DNA of 64,000 bases, from assembly GCF_030272615.1 (NCBI RefSeq), contig NC_081413.1, positions 716,181,867-716,245,866 on the forward strand. The letters are read 5' to 3'. The DNA is from Cryptomeria japonica (Eukaryota; Streptophyta; Pinopsida; Cupressales; Cupressaceae). The notes under the pieces are model-generated. The model worked only from the letters and a program-made list of their open reading frames with translations. It did no database searches and was not told the DNA's origin. Positions 22,748-36,056 of the stretch are shown piece after piece (within the stretch, counting starts at the first letter, position 1; each line of letters opens with the position of its first letter). Both the position numbers and the translations under genes were made by a program.

Positions 22748-23540
22748 TTTTAGACACATCTATATGAATGTGGAATTTTTCTCCTTATTAGGATCCTTTA
22801 ATTGTAGGCGTTACAACTAGAGCCTTTTTAATAGTCTCAAAGGGTGTTTGACAATCAATTGTACAAGTAAATTTAGAGTCATTTTTCAACAAGGTAAATA
22901 ATGGGTCCACTATCTTAATAAATCCTTCAATGGACCATCTATAATGCCCATCATGTCTTAGGAATCTTTGTTCTTCCTTTTCACATTGTGGTGCAAGTTT
23001 TTGTATAATAAATTCAATTTTTTGGGGATCTAAATTAATCTGTTTTTGGGATATATGATGTTCAAGAACAATGCTCTTAGTCATCATAAGAAGACATTTC
23101 TCATGATTTGATAGTCAATGTTCTCTTTACCACTCTAAAACTTGTTTTAAACTTTGTAGAGATTTATCAAGTATTTTCTCATGAACTATGAAGTTGTCCA
23201 TGTATACCTAGATGCAAGTGGTGGTGACATATACAAAAAAATCTAGAAATCCTCATCGAAAAGTGATTAGGGTATGCAAGGTTTGAAAGAAAAAATCCTT
23301 ATAAGAATATGTTCCCTAGGGATGAGTAAAGGTGGTATTTTATTGGTCCTCAATTGCCACTTGAATGTTATTATAGCAACTAAAACTATCTAAAAAATAA
23401 AAAATAACTTCTAGATAGATTTTCCAAAACTTGATCTATAAATGGAACTAAAAAATGCTATTTGTTGCTTTGTTCAACTCCCTATAGTCCATACAAAGAT
23501 GCAATTTCCTCTTTCTTTTAGAAAAAACATCATTTTAAAT
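22748..23540 (-). pseudogene. pol: Athila-like pol remnant G (RT end, RNase H start)
   Basis: Minus strand: VLEHHISQKQINLDPQKIEF, then EEQRFLRHDGHYRWSIEGFI, DPLFTLLKNDSKFTC, and TIKGS..GEKFHIHIDVSK. These match the connection region of an Athila-type RT (usually FLGHAGFYRRFI) and the first strand of RNase H. Upstream (23100-23540) earlier RT motifs are recognisable only in short pieces, with many stops. Element F interrupts it just after the RNase H Asp. Strongly decayed and the oldest layer of this nest. Confidence 0.7.
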
Positions 23541-24327
23541 CCCTTGTGGAAAATTCTTTTCACAATAAATTGAAACGTTGATTAAGATCATGCAATTCCT
23601 ACACCAAAAATGCACCTATCTCGACTAAACTTTCACATAGAACTCTCGAAACATATCTAATTGATAAATCCGGTTAAATAAATGAAAAAATGCTACTACA
23701 TAAGCAAAAAATCTAGCAACAATAGAAACAAAATCTAGAGATTATTCAAACAAAATCACTACCTAAACTACAACTCACAAAAGATTGCAAACACTTAAAT
23801 ACTCTAAAAAAAAAATCAACTCCACATATGGGACTGGTCTAAAACACATTTCTACAGTAATTAACCTTACTTCAAGAAAATCAAACAAATTTGAGAACAA
23901 CACCATACAACAATTCCATCAACTATACACTCTAACTTCCACTCCAAACATAAAATATTTTTCATCCACAAGCTCCAATCTACAATGAGCTCTCATACAT
24001 TGAAGAAGACACAAGCACAAAGATTTGTGAGAGAAATATAATAGATGCAATAAATGTCAAAATGATAAACTTCTAATTTTTACATGAAAAGGGCCCATAA
24101 TGGGTACCCAAACTCCCATGCCTCGCTTTGGAATATTCTACAAAGTGATTTCCAATAATAGGTTGCGACAATTTTCATAGTGTTGTCAAAGTGATTTCCA
24201 CTAATAGGTTACGACAATTTTCATAGTGTTGTCATAGTTATCCATGTATTTTGTGAAAACTATAATATGGGGGCAATATTAAATTAACAAAAAAATACTT
24301 GATGATGCTTGTAAATTCTCACAACAG
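23541..24327. other. Intergenic, no gene seen
   Basis: AT-rich, no supported coding sequence. At about 24139-24233 a 48-bp unit ('gtgatttccantaataggttncgacaattttcatag') is repeated twice in tandem. Confidence 0.6.
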
Positions 24328-24334
24328 AACTATG

Positions 24335-26044
24335 TTTTTTATTAATAAAACAACAAAACAAGGGTGTTGACCCTTGCAAAGACAAGCCAAAAAGGCTACA
24401 TACAACTAGTCAAGAACAGACCTCTGACAACAAAGGCCAAATAGCCCATTTACAGCACACTAGCAAAGCAAATAGTAACCCACCACAAGTGTGGGTAGAA
24501 GTTTCACCCACAACTCGGGGAAGACTTTGGGAAGAAGGGGAAGAATGATCTTTCCTCTGGTGACAAATGACAATTCATGCAATACTATCATTTGGAACAC
24601 CAACACAAGGGAAAGAAAAAGAAATCCCCTTAGCGAGACTGCAAGCACTAGGAGCAGGATGTTGACTAGGTGACAGATCCACAACTGAAGGCTAGAGAAG
24701 AACATGAGAAATAGGTGGAGAAGGGTCCATAGGTCCAAATGGGAACAAACCAATAGCATGAGGTGAAGGAGGATGCACGAGGCTTGAGGAGGCCACACTA
24801 GTAGCAGGAGGTACAACATCATCTTGTGAGGAATCATCACAATCTTGTGAAGAGTCATCAGAAGAAGAATTAGAAGAGAGGACAGTTAGATGATCATCAT
24901 TAGCATCCTTCCACCAAGTGGTAGTCCCTTAATGGTGCGAGAGAGAACAATTTGTGGTCAAGTGGCTAGTAGAGAAGCAAGGACGACAACAGAAGGGGAG
25001 ACCCTCATAATCCAACAACTTAGTTTGTGGCCTATCCCCAACCATAAGAACCACATCCCCAAGAAGAGGTATGAAGATGCTAATATCAATTAGAATGCGT
25101 ATGAATGTAAAAAGACCAATGTTGGAAGTGGTATCATCAACCTTCAAGAAGCGATCGATAGAGTTGCCATTGGCCTCAAAATAGGAATTCTCCCAAAAAT
25201 GAAGGGGAAGGTTGGGAAGATGAACACACACTGGACACACACTAAGTGGTTCAGTAATAGGGTTGAAGTAGGTTGTCTGTGGTTTGGTCGAGAGAGAATG
25301 AACACCCTAAGCCCACAACTTGCTCAACACCAAATAACAGGCAATGGAAGAAACAAAAGAAGCAACAAAAATGACTTTAGCACAAGGAAAAAGCTCAATG
25401 TTACCCAAAACTAAAGGCTTCCAAGACTCAATCACCCATTGATGAAGATCCAGGAGAGAAGGCCAAAACCCAACAAATCTACACACCAACTTGCAGCATT
25501 GGTAGAAATCCACATTTTCCACCACATCTTGGCCACAAACCACAACAGGGGAGGTCTTGGCACAAGTAAGAGGACGAGATTTCCCCTTGGGAGGAAGTAC
25601 AACAGCACAGACAAAGGATTGTCCACAAGCAATAGAAGAAGGCCTTGGAGGAGGGACCCCAACACCAGAGGGCAAAACATTCTCACAAATAGTAGCACCA
25701 CCCACTATCAAACTAGTAGGAGTTGTTGAGGGACCAAGTAACATTGACCAAGCAACAGCATTGGAGGGCACAAAAACCCGAACGTGAGAGGTAGAGCACA
25801 TAGGGAGAAAGTTAGATGAAACCAAAATAACAAACACCAATGCATGAGTAATTGAAGGACTAGGTAACATTGACCCAACAAGAACATCGGAGGGTGCAAC
25901 CCCAATACGAGAACATGCAGGGGGCAAACCAGACGATATCACTATTGTAAAAGTTGGAGTAATTGTTGTCATTTTCAAACCAAACCCAAGTGTTCAAAAC
26001 AAGTGCATAAGCGAGAGTGGGAGCCATTTGTTGTCTCACACCCT
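24335..26044 (-). mobile_element. ORF1-only LINE-type retroposon H
   Basis: 1.71 kb on the minus strand, flanked by AACTATG (24328-24334 and 26045-26051; TT beyond may also belong). It has a 72-bp 5' region, one ORF1-type reading frame, a short 3' UTR with the hairpin CAAGGGT-CAAC-ACCCTTG (plus coordinates 24359-24376) and an A-rich 3' end (ATTAATAAAAAA). There is no ORF2 (endonuclease/RT). Its length agrees with copy I once I's insertions are removed, so this is a unit, not a 5' truncation. Confidence 0.75.
24415..25972 (-). pseudogene. DUF4283/zinc-knuckle ORF1 protein of H
   Basis: One frame of about 520 codons from ATG 25972, interrupted by in-frame stops only (near 25307 a Trp codon TGG to TAG; near 24930; and two further on). 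After a Pro/Ser-rich N-terminus comes the DUF4283-type domain: VDFYQCCKLVCRFVGFWPSL, IELFPCAKVIFVASFV, CVHLPNLPLHFWENSYFEA, then LLDYEGLPFCCRPCFSTSHL leading to the complete CX2CX4HX4C knuckle. A WWKDA box follows, then an acidic/Pro-rich tail. Known role of such ORF1 proteins: RNA binding in LINE retrotransposition. No frameshift in 1.5 kb suggests fairly recent loss. Confidence 0.75.
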
Positions 26045-26051
26045 AACTATG

Positions 26052-27552
26052 TTGGTATTTAATTTAATAGTGGCAAATATTTGATTTTGTTTGAGCTCGG
26101 TTCACATTTATTCACAACTTAACTAGTAAATGAATTATTAACCAACATATTGGTAGTTAAATTATTTAATACTTAATTTGTCAAAAAATGTGAATTGAGT
26201 CCAAACAAAATTAACTATTAAATGTAATATTTTCCTTAGCTTCTTAAATTAACCCACAAGTAAAAATGATGATTTATATCAATCTCGGACTTATTATTTT
26301 TAGAAAGGAAATATGACACATTGATCGCATGTTTACTTTTCTATACTAATTTTCTCAATATTATAAAATTTCCCCATGTGCAATCCACACATAAAATATC
26401 TAGCCCAATTTACATACACATTTATAAGTTACCCCAAATAAATATTTAATGTGGCAAAACATATCTCCTAAGCATGGACCACAAATAAATTGTTATTTCA
26501 CATAATTAACTTAGTCTAATGTTATGCACAACGTACAAAACCTATTTCTAACAAGATTGCCATTGCAACAAATTAAAAAAATTTAAAGTGAGATATCCAA
26601 AGCCTAGAAGACAATGAGTTTGATCTACTAAAACCCATATATTTCAATCACATCCAAGCTTAGCACATACTACCTATCAACTAGAATGTTTGAGAAGTGA
26701 GGAATTTGGATGAAAAGATAGTTGTAGAACTTGAAAGAACACAAGAGTGGATGAAGAAAACTACTAAAAAATCAAGTGCAAAACCTCTAAAGACAAAAGG
26801 AACTGTAGAACAACAAGGAGAAGAGCAAATGAAACCTTCCTCCTCCCACCCTACATTATTAACTAGCTCTCAATCCATAGTTGGAGATGGAAGAGATGAT
26901 GTCATGTCATTTTTTGGTTAATACCAACATTCTTGGGAGGTTCCAACATCCTTAAAGAATTTCAAAATTCTTAGAAAGGATCGTTGAGGCATTTATGGCT
27001 TTATTTAGACTTATTAAAGATAAGTGGCTCATTTTGATATTTTTCAAGGAACAAGGTATGAAGATATGGAATATATATTTTTCCTTTCTATAAACAAGTT
27101 AATTAGTAACTAGCTACTCTAGCATCACATGTAGCACTAGAACTCAGAAGTTGCATGTTGTAACTCCCAAGGGGCCAATATTAGTTAGAAAGGTGTTAAA
27201 TGAGAGGAATAAATTAGATTTTTTTTAAAAGCACCTAAAGTGTATGAGGAAAAGTTTGAATGCTCGAGTGGTTAATAACAATTACAATTATTATTATAAG
27301 TGTAAAAAATTTGTTTTCCATGCAAGTTGTCATAGTGGAGGTTACTTTCTAAATTTTGTCAAGAATCTTGCAACGGTCATAATGGGGGCCTATTTTGAAG
27401 GGAAGTTGATGAAATTAATATTAATTTATATACTTTTCTAGGAAGGGATCATTTATATTTAGCCCTCTACATGATTGCAATAAATTTTACATTCTAGGCA
27501 TCTCTTTTCATCTTGTAAAAACTCCATCAAAATATGTTTAGACAATGTGTTC
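26052..27552. other. Intergenic, no gene seen
   Basis: AT-rich. One 74-codon plus-strand frame (26697-26921), rich in Lys, Thr and Ser, has no recognisable domain and is not called. Nothing else supported. Confidence 0.6.
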
Positions 27553-27587
27553 AACAAATAAATTTATGTAATTGGCTTGAGTTTGAA

Positions 27588-29290
<1,703 letters not shown>

Positions 29291-29348
29291 TGCCAGTTTG
29301 ACAAGCTTTTTCCTTTTCGCCTATCCAACCTCGTTTTTGTTAGACTTG

Positions 29349-30623
29349 TGTGGATATTGTCATTGATGTCAAACCTGGCTATCTGGTTAGAACTGGATGG
29401 TGTATGTTGTTGAAGCAATTTTGGTGTTGTTGGTTGAGCATCAATGTGATATGAAGCAATAAGGCATAGTTAATCTATTGGAGTTATTTCTGTAAGATCC
29501 TCATCTCTGAAATCTTGAGTTGTTCTTATTTTGGTTTGTATCATATTTTGGTATCAATAGTGTGTGTTTCGGTATCAGTTATATTAGGTATATCTGATTG
29601 TGTCTATCATGGTTCATGTATTTGGCATTTGTGGTATCCATTTTTCAGAGTTAGGAGTTGGAGTTTTGTGCTTATGGGTTCGTGTCTAGTGGACCCCTGT
29701 TCTATTCTGGTAATTAAGGTATATTAAATAAATAAAGGAAGTGTGTAGAAGATCAAGTGAATGTTGACTTTGTTATCATGTTCTTTTTGGTTTAGGCTTT
29801 ATTGGATAACATGTTCATCCAAGTAGCATATTATTGTGTAAATCATTTGTGCTTGACCAACATATTATCTTGGTGTATGCTCTTTTTGGTATACATACAT
29901 ACATATATGTGTCTGTGTGTGTGTGTATGCAAGGTGTGGTATGGTGGATGTGAGTGGAGGATGTATATGATTTAGTAGAGTTAGAGAAGTGCGAGTTATG
30001 GATAGTGAAGCAATTGCAGTAATAGGAGCACCGAAGGAATACATATAGAAGAGTCTGTAGACAGTGTTGCAATAATCCTTTATCGGATATGTTGCAAGTG
30101 ATTGGTTCGGCTGAGTAGTGCAATAATCCCTTACCAGATTTGCTACAGGTGATTATGGAGACTGAAATAGTGATCTCTTACCAAATCTGTTGTGAGTTTT
30201 GTGAGTTGTTATCTGAGCTTAATCTAGAACTGACCTCATGCATTAGGAGATGCATTTTTTTCTCAATTCAATCTCTTTATATTGTAGTGAGCATTCTGGT
30301 AGTGAGCTTCTTTTGTAATCTAGCAATGAGCCAACCGATAGTGAGTCATCCCATTTTGTAAACACCATATGATTAGTTATATTATCTTGAAAGCTAACAC
30401 TCTCCATGGTTTTTCCCATTTGGGTTTTCCATGTATAAAATCTGGTGTTCCATTTGTGATTGTGTTATTTTTTTATTCTGCATTTGCTATTTCTTGTTGA
30501 TGAGCTTAATTGATGAAATTAATACATCAGAAAAGTTTTAGTTGTTGTAGAAATATCGATTCAAACCCCCCTCCCCCCTCTCAGTATTTCGATCCATTCA
30601 ACCAATTCAATAGTTTTTCCAGA
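29349..30623 (+). mobile_element. Putative solo LTR J inside retroposon I
   Basis: Non-coding insertion of about 1.27 kb between the end of ORF1 and the 3' UTR of I. Starts TGTGGATATTGTCATTGATG, a start of the kind seen in copia LTRs, and ends near 'ccccctctcagtatttcgatcc...ttttcca'. Flanks are ACTTG (29344-29348) and GCTTG (30624-30628), an imperfect 5-bp duplication. Contains a CATA/TG microsatellite at about 29893-29928. No primer site or coding region, so a solo LTR is the simplest reading; borders are approximate. Confidence 0.45.
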
Positions 30624-30673
30624 GCTTGCTCCCCTGTTTGTTGTATCTCTTACTTCCCAAGGGTTGTTGTATT

Positions 30674-30689
30674 AAGGGTGAACACCCTT
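30674..30689 (+). other. 3' terminal hairpin of retroposon I
   Basis: AAGGGTGAACACCCTT, a 6-bp perfect stem with GAAC loop, 24 bp before the 3' target duplication. H has the matching hairpin at 24359-24376 (7-bp stem, loop CAAC on its own strand). Stem conserved, loop variable: a candidate recognition structure for the RT acting in trans. Confidence 0.65.
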
Positions 30690-30731
30690 GTTCTTGTTGC
30701 TATTTTAATCAAAAACAAATAAATTTATGTA

Positions 30732-33588
30732 GACAAAAATCCATTAAATATTAGTGACTAATAGAAGATACTCCCTTTTTAAGTTTTTAAATATTATAAG
30801 ATGAAACTCATTTAATACATGAGGGAATTCTCATCTAAAAATTGCTACAAAGCTTCATGGGATTATAGTTTCAACTAGTTTTTGGTGCATATATTTACAA
30901 GTGGTAGATTGCACTTTGACTTCGATTTGTTGTAAGTTTTTTACTATTATTTGATGTTCATTTTTCTATTCTATCATTTCCTAAGACCATTATTTTGTAT
31001 ATGTGTGTTTCATAGTACAATTTGATGTCATTTAGTAGTGTTACAAGTAGTATTCCAATGAGATTGTCAATTTATATTTAGCTGTATTGTTGCTATAGAT
31101 TACATATTTCTATGATTTATTGTTGATAATGTTATGACTCATTACAATACATCTTGATGTAAAAATTAGACTTATACCATATACAAATTTTAGAGTTCAT
31201 ATGTTTTATTTCTATGTTTATCTGTGAAATCTAGTGCAATAAAAGTAAGGGTAATGACTACTAATAACATTATTTTATAATACAAAGGAATCAAAGTTAA
31301 AGAGAGAAGCTTGGTCTGAAAAAACTAGTTAGAATTTGAAGAGACAAGCATAATGAGACAATTCATCGAAAAGGGTAAAAGTTGGCCCTAGAATTATTTT
31401 TAACTAGTCAAATACCATTTTGGCTAAATTTCCCATCAAAAGTTTTGGATCATATAGCAAGGCAACAAGCTAAATCACGGATAGATAAAAATACAAATCT
31501 AGTAGAATGAATTAAAACATAAATATGTATTGTTGTTTAGATAGATCACATATATTTATTAAATTGATGCTAAATAGATAACTACAAGAAAATAATGGTT
31601 CATTCATGTTTTGGACAAATGACACACAAGTAGGGATACAAGGGAAGGCACTAAAAAGTATCTCGTCTATGAACTCACCAGTATACAAATAGTGTTAGCT
31701 TAATATTTTAGAGCACTAATTATGGAGGATTAAGACATACTCATTGTCCACTATCCCACCTCAAGGTATTTGGGGCTAACTACTCATCAGTACATTAGAT
31801 AATACCTATGGCTTAAGGTTGCCTAGATTTAGGCAATAAAAAACCTTGATAGATTTGACAATATACCTATAGATTCATGACAACTTGTAGTTGTATACAA
31901 AGGTTATCTAAGGCCTGGGTACTGGAGCAAAAATACTCCTCAATTTTTTATACTTTATGGGAATCCAATACAACCAAAAACTTTTGAAGATATTTAAAAC
32001 TCCATGACATAAGGTTTCTAACCTTGAAAAAATAACTAAAGGAAAAAAAATATAAGAACTTGGGTACGACATAATGTGACTATGGTTGTATCTAATTTAT
32101 GAAAACTAGGCTCCCTCTAGGGCGAGGTGAGAACATACTACATATAGTCATGAATGGTCCCAAATTGAGGATTTTGCTTACCACAATAACCCTAAACGGG
32201 TTATGATACCACTTGCATTGAACCTACTTAATAAAATAAGGTAAACACACAAAAATGAAAAAGAAACGAATTTTATTATCTTTATACTACCAAATTGATG
32301 GGACAATCTCCAAATACAAAATACACTCTAGTTACAAATTATCTAAAATGCTCTCATTTGAGAAGTCATTATGCTATATACAGTACTCCCAAAGGCAACT
32401 AATACAATCGCATGCATGTGGGATAATTACTTTGTTCTCACAACTAGTGGAATGACTTATAAAGCATATTTATTAATATTGGCCAAGAAATATTTCAAAG
32501 CATATACACTCAACTAATACTTATAAATTGCTAATTTATTAGAATGTAAGAAACTTGTTCAAATTGAATATTTTTTTTTTTACATAAATATAAACTTCTT
32601 AAACATAAAAGATGAACTTTGGCCAATTTTATTTTCACAAAATAACCGTAAGAAATAAACCAATGCAATAAACAAAGGTATATTCTTGTTGAAGCCATTC
32701 ATTCATACGTTTGGTAGTAATAAATGTAAAATTATTGACCTTGCCAAGAACTGAACACCCTATTCTTATTAGATTGCCTTAGTTAAACAAATACATTTAG
32801 GGGTAACTAAACTATAAAAATTAAATTAAAAATAGCCTATGTTACAAACATTCTTAGATTAAACATAAGCACATGCTGATTAATAGAAATCCCTTGACAA
32901 TTAACATGAACTCAGGAAACTTGATTGTGTCAAATAATCGAAGGACTCAAAGTTGAAATGGTCTTTTGTATTATTCGAGTTTCTAAGCCCTCCAGCATAG
33001 CCTTCATAAAGTGAAACTCTCTTCTGTTAAATCACTTCATATAATTCTTATTTTTTAAAAATAAAGCAAGCATATGCTGGGCTCTTCGCCCATACATATC
33101 AGATAATGAAAACTCTGGGAATTTGATTTTGCGACATATTTATTGAACACCATGCTTGGTACATACAAAGGGAAGGATTGTGTTTTAGTTTTACACGTCT
33201 CTCATGCTTTCCTATCATGTTGACAATTTGTCCTCGCAATATTCCTGCCATTGACAGTTTTCCTCTTTAAATTCCTGATGCACTTTAGACTCTCAATGCT
33301 CGAGACGAATAGTTGTTCAAAGTAAAAAGTAAGGGCCGTCGGCGGAAATTCATCAACGTTCAAATAGAGAAAACCGGTTCTCCGTGAATTGGTAGTATTT
33401 CCATTATGGTAATGAACAAGTCAAAAGCACCTTTAATCACAGGCGATAGAAAATGGACCCCCAAAATTGTGAAAAAATTCATGGCCTAATGAAGGAAATT
33501 TGAGCTCTTTCTGCTTAAGCATGGCTAACTGAGACCAATTTTGCAATTAAATGGTAAATTCAAAACAGGATCCGACTCATCAAGCATC
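30732..33588. other. Intergenic, no gene seen
   Basis: About 2.9 kb of AT-rich DNA without any supported reading frame. The last 300-400 bp would be 3' flank or UTR of the minus-strand E2 remnant. Confidence 0.6.
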
Positions 33589-34182
33589 TCACAAGAGAAG
33601 TCTTTTGACGTCTTTGAAGCTAGCAGACAAGGCATCCAGAAACATACCTGTAGAACCAACAGAAACAACAAACATGAAAACTTGAAGAACAAAACACTTT
33701 CATCGGCTGCAGTATGGGTAAAAGTATTCCAACTTTATGATATAAAAAAATATATATAGAAAAAAATACATTTAAATATTAATCATTGAAAATTTTGAAA
33801 AATACAGACAATTTGGATATATTTTATGTCAAAGAATGACTAATGCCAAAACAGGGAAATGATCAAAAAACCATTAGGCTTACACAAAGTTTCCTTGAAA
33901 CATTACTTAAGGAATGGAGCATCTGCAAAACATTGTATACCAAATATATTGCCTACCTCCAATACGATCATCGTAGACTCTATTATCAGCTGATAATGTT
34001 AAGCTCATTTGAGTGACAGTGGATACTTTCCCTTGCCCTGAAAAGAAATATAATTAGTTACTGCATGTCTATCTTGGGATGAAAATAAAAGATATCATTT
34101 TTAGCTTAACCAACAGCATACCATTAGAATCTTCTTCCCACACAACCACTTTATTGCCTCTTCCCACAGCCAAGATACAGGC
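33589..34182 (-). pseudogene. 3' exons of a mitochondrial PDC E2-like gene
   Basis: Three minus-strand exons (34122-34182, 33957-34037, 33589-33647) join in phase through two phase-1 introns with canonical sites (acceptors TTTACAG, TTTTCAG, TTCTACAG; donors G/GTATGC and G/GTAGGC). They encode ACILAVGRGNKVVVW, then VTQMSLTLSADNRVYDD, then a tail FKDVKRLLL and stop. This is the C-terminal end of the acyltransferase domain of dihydrolipoamide acetyltransferase, most like plant mitochondrial E2 forms with a GRGNKVV segment (from memory of the family). The catalytic DHRxxDG is DNRxxDD: both His and Gly are lost. No upstream exon is recognisable, so it is read as a broken fragment. Confidence 0.75.
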
Positions 34183-34918
34183 CTGTAAACCAGTTAATTC
34201 TCTCATTACGAATGCTAGAAATAGTTAAAAGATTCTTAGAAATACAGGCATTGTAAACAAATACACTCCGTTATTGACATTTTCTAATGAATAATGAAAA
34301 CATGAAAAGAAGAAATGTTTATCTTGTTTACAAGGAAATACTTTAAAAAAAAACATATGTTCCATCAAGCTTCTGAATCGAGATTGCAGGGGCCAGGGTG
34401 ACACATTGTAGCTTCTGGGAGGCAATTTTCCAGGGTACGGAAATTAAAAAATAAAGGTGAACTTTTATAATATAGAAAAACTTTAAATATTCATATGCTA
34501 ATACATTCACAATATTCATTATGTAATCATATTATGAAATGTTAGAGTTGAATTGAGAATTCTCACAAGTTGAGATGCAAATTTAACAACATTTCAATGC
34601 CTAATCATTTGAGTTTTGTTGGTTGCCTGATCGTTTGAGTTTTGTTGGTTGAAAATTTTGTATATTGGGAAGATGTGCAAAATTGTGGTTTCAGCCACAG
34701 CATGTGAATGTAAAACTCTCCTAATTTAAGGGAAGACTCCTCCTTTTAACTAAACACTAATCTAATTTGAGTGGGACAACGTCCTTTTCTCTTTTTTCAT
34801 AAAAGATGATATTCTTTCCTCTTCCTAGGAAAGAAATAACAGTTTTGAAAACAAATACAACAGCTTAAAGAAATGATAAGAATGCTTAAAATAAAAAGGA
34901 AGTGAAGTTTCCATGAAA
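34183..34918. other. Intergenic or former intron, no gene seen
   Basis: Should contain earlier exons of the E2-like gene if it were complete, but none is recognisable. A minus-strand frame at 34360-34440 looks exon-like but matches no part of E2 that I know. Confidence 0.5.
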
Positions 34919-35343
34919 GCCCAAAGTCTTCCGTCACTTCCCCTGGGACAGGGACATAGAAACAAAGCACAAAGTCTTGAGTTCCCACTATCTTATCTAC
35001 CTTTTCAGAATAATAAAACAAAAACAATGAACAGCATATAACAACACAAAGTCTACAAGTATGATGCACCTTCAAATGGGAACAACCACAAGCACAAAGT
35101 CTTGTAACTTTTCTCAGATTTTAACTAATAACTAAACAAATTCAACCCTCACTATTTGCAGCACAAAGTCTGCAAACAATCAGATTGAAGCTCCTCTCAA
35201 CAACTTCACTACAATAATCTCAAATAAATATAAAGCACTATGCCACTATGACACAAGAACACAATGAACACAAAGTCCGAAACTCACAATCTTCTTCATA
35301 TTACTTGAGAAAAACAATTTTACAAGTGCAAAGCTCAAAGTCT
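34919..35343 (+). repeat. CACAAAGTCT motif cluster
   Basis: Seven copies of a C(A/C/T)CAAAGTC(T/C) core at about 34921, 34968, 35045, 35093, 35162, 35269 and 35333, irregularly spaced (45-110 bp). A TATA-like TGTATATATAAGAG follows at about 35411 on the plus strand (readable on the minus strand too). Probably the promoter-bearing part of an LTR of unresolved family and orientation. Confidence 0.55.
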
Positions 35344-36056
35344 TTATGATTGCAAATTTTTGCAGAGTTTTTTTGCTTGCTAGAAAAATAAAAATTACAT
35401 AGAGCACCCTCCTGTATATATAAGAGAGGGCTGAGAGCAAAAAGTGGGAGAAGTCTAACTAACTGAGACTTATTCCAAAACTAACTATGACTTATTCTAA
35501 ATTACAATTTTATTGTCTTTCGACTTATAATTTGTTTACATGCAATTACAAGTTATAAGAATGCAAGTAATGTGACTACTTGCAATTACATCTTTTGACA
35601 TTACATATAATTTGTCAAAACTAAATTACAAATGCATAATTGAAACTAATCTAAGTGTCTGAGACACGACTTTATTTACATCATCCTCTATCTAAGAGGT
35701 TTTCATGCTGCTGGCATTTGAAGTATTCAAGATCAGTGAAAGTGGAACAACAACTTGCATCATTTGACCATGAATGGTGACCTCATGAAGATCAACCACT
35801 GAACTTGAAGATAATTAACATTCTTCATTGGCTATTGTGACAACGAAAGTCACTGCTTTTTACCACATAGCACTACTACAATGCATTCTTCTGCTACATT
35901 ACTTCTTCATTTGTCAAGTCTTCTCTGCTTCATGGTTCATGCCATTTTGACCCTCTATGCATATGACAGCATACTCTTTCATTTGACATCATTTCTGCCA
36001 TCAACATATGACAGCAGTGGCTTTTTCTTGCTGTCCTTTCATATGCATTGAGATCT

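Noticed and set aside
24460-24858. 132-codon Leu-rich minus-strand frame
   Set aside because: Alternative frame of the ORF1 tail of H; the H frame itself shows the homologous residues.
26697-26921. 74-codon Lys/Thr-rich frame
   Set aside because: No domain, no neighbour support, no start context. Left as intergenic.
32201-32211. TGGTATCATAA on the minus strand, like an initiator-Met primer site
   Set aside because: Only the first eight bases match and no LTR end, gag or second LTR is near.
34360-34440. Possible extra exon upstream of the E2-like exons
   Set aside because: Coding-like in one frame but no donor site in a sensible place and no match to E2 domains that I know.
34535-34918. Possible solo LTR 34540-34913 with TGAAA flanks
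   Set aside because: TG...CA plus a 5-bp AT-rich match is expected by chance at this scale, and another CA-TGAAA occurs near 36523.
35060-36011. Possible solo LTR 35065-36006 with TATGA flanks (start TGTTGATGGCAG on minus)
   Set aside because: The CACAAAGTCT motif series continues to the left of the proposed border, so the border is probably false.
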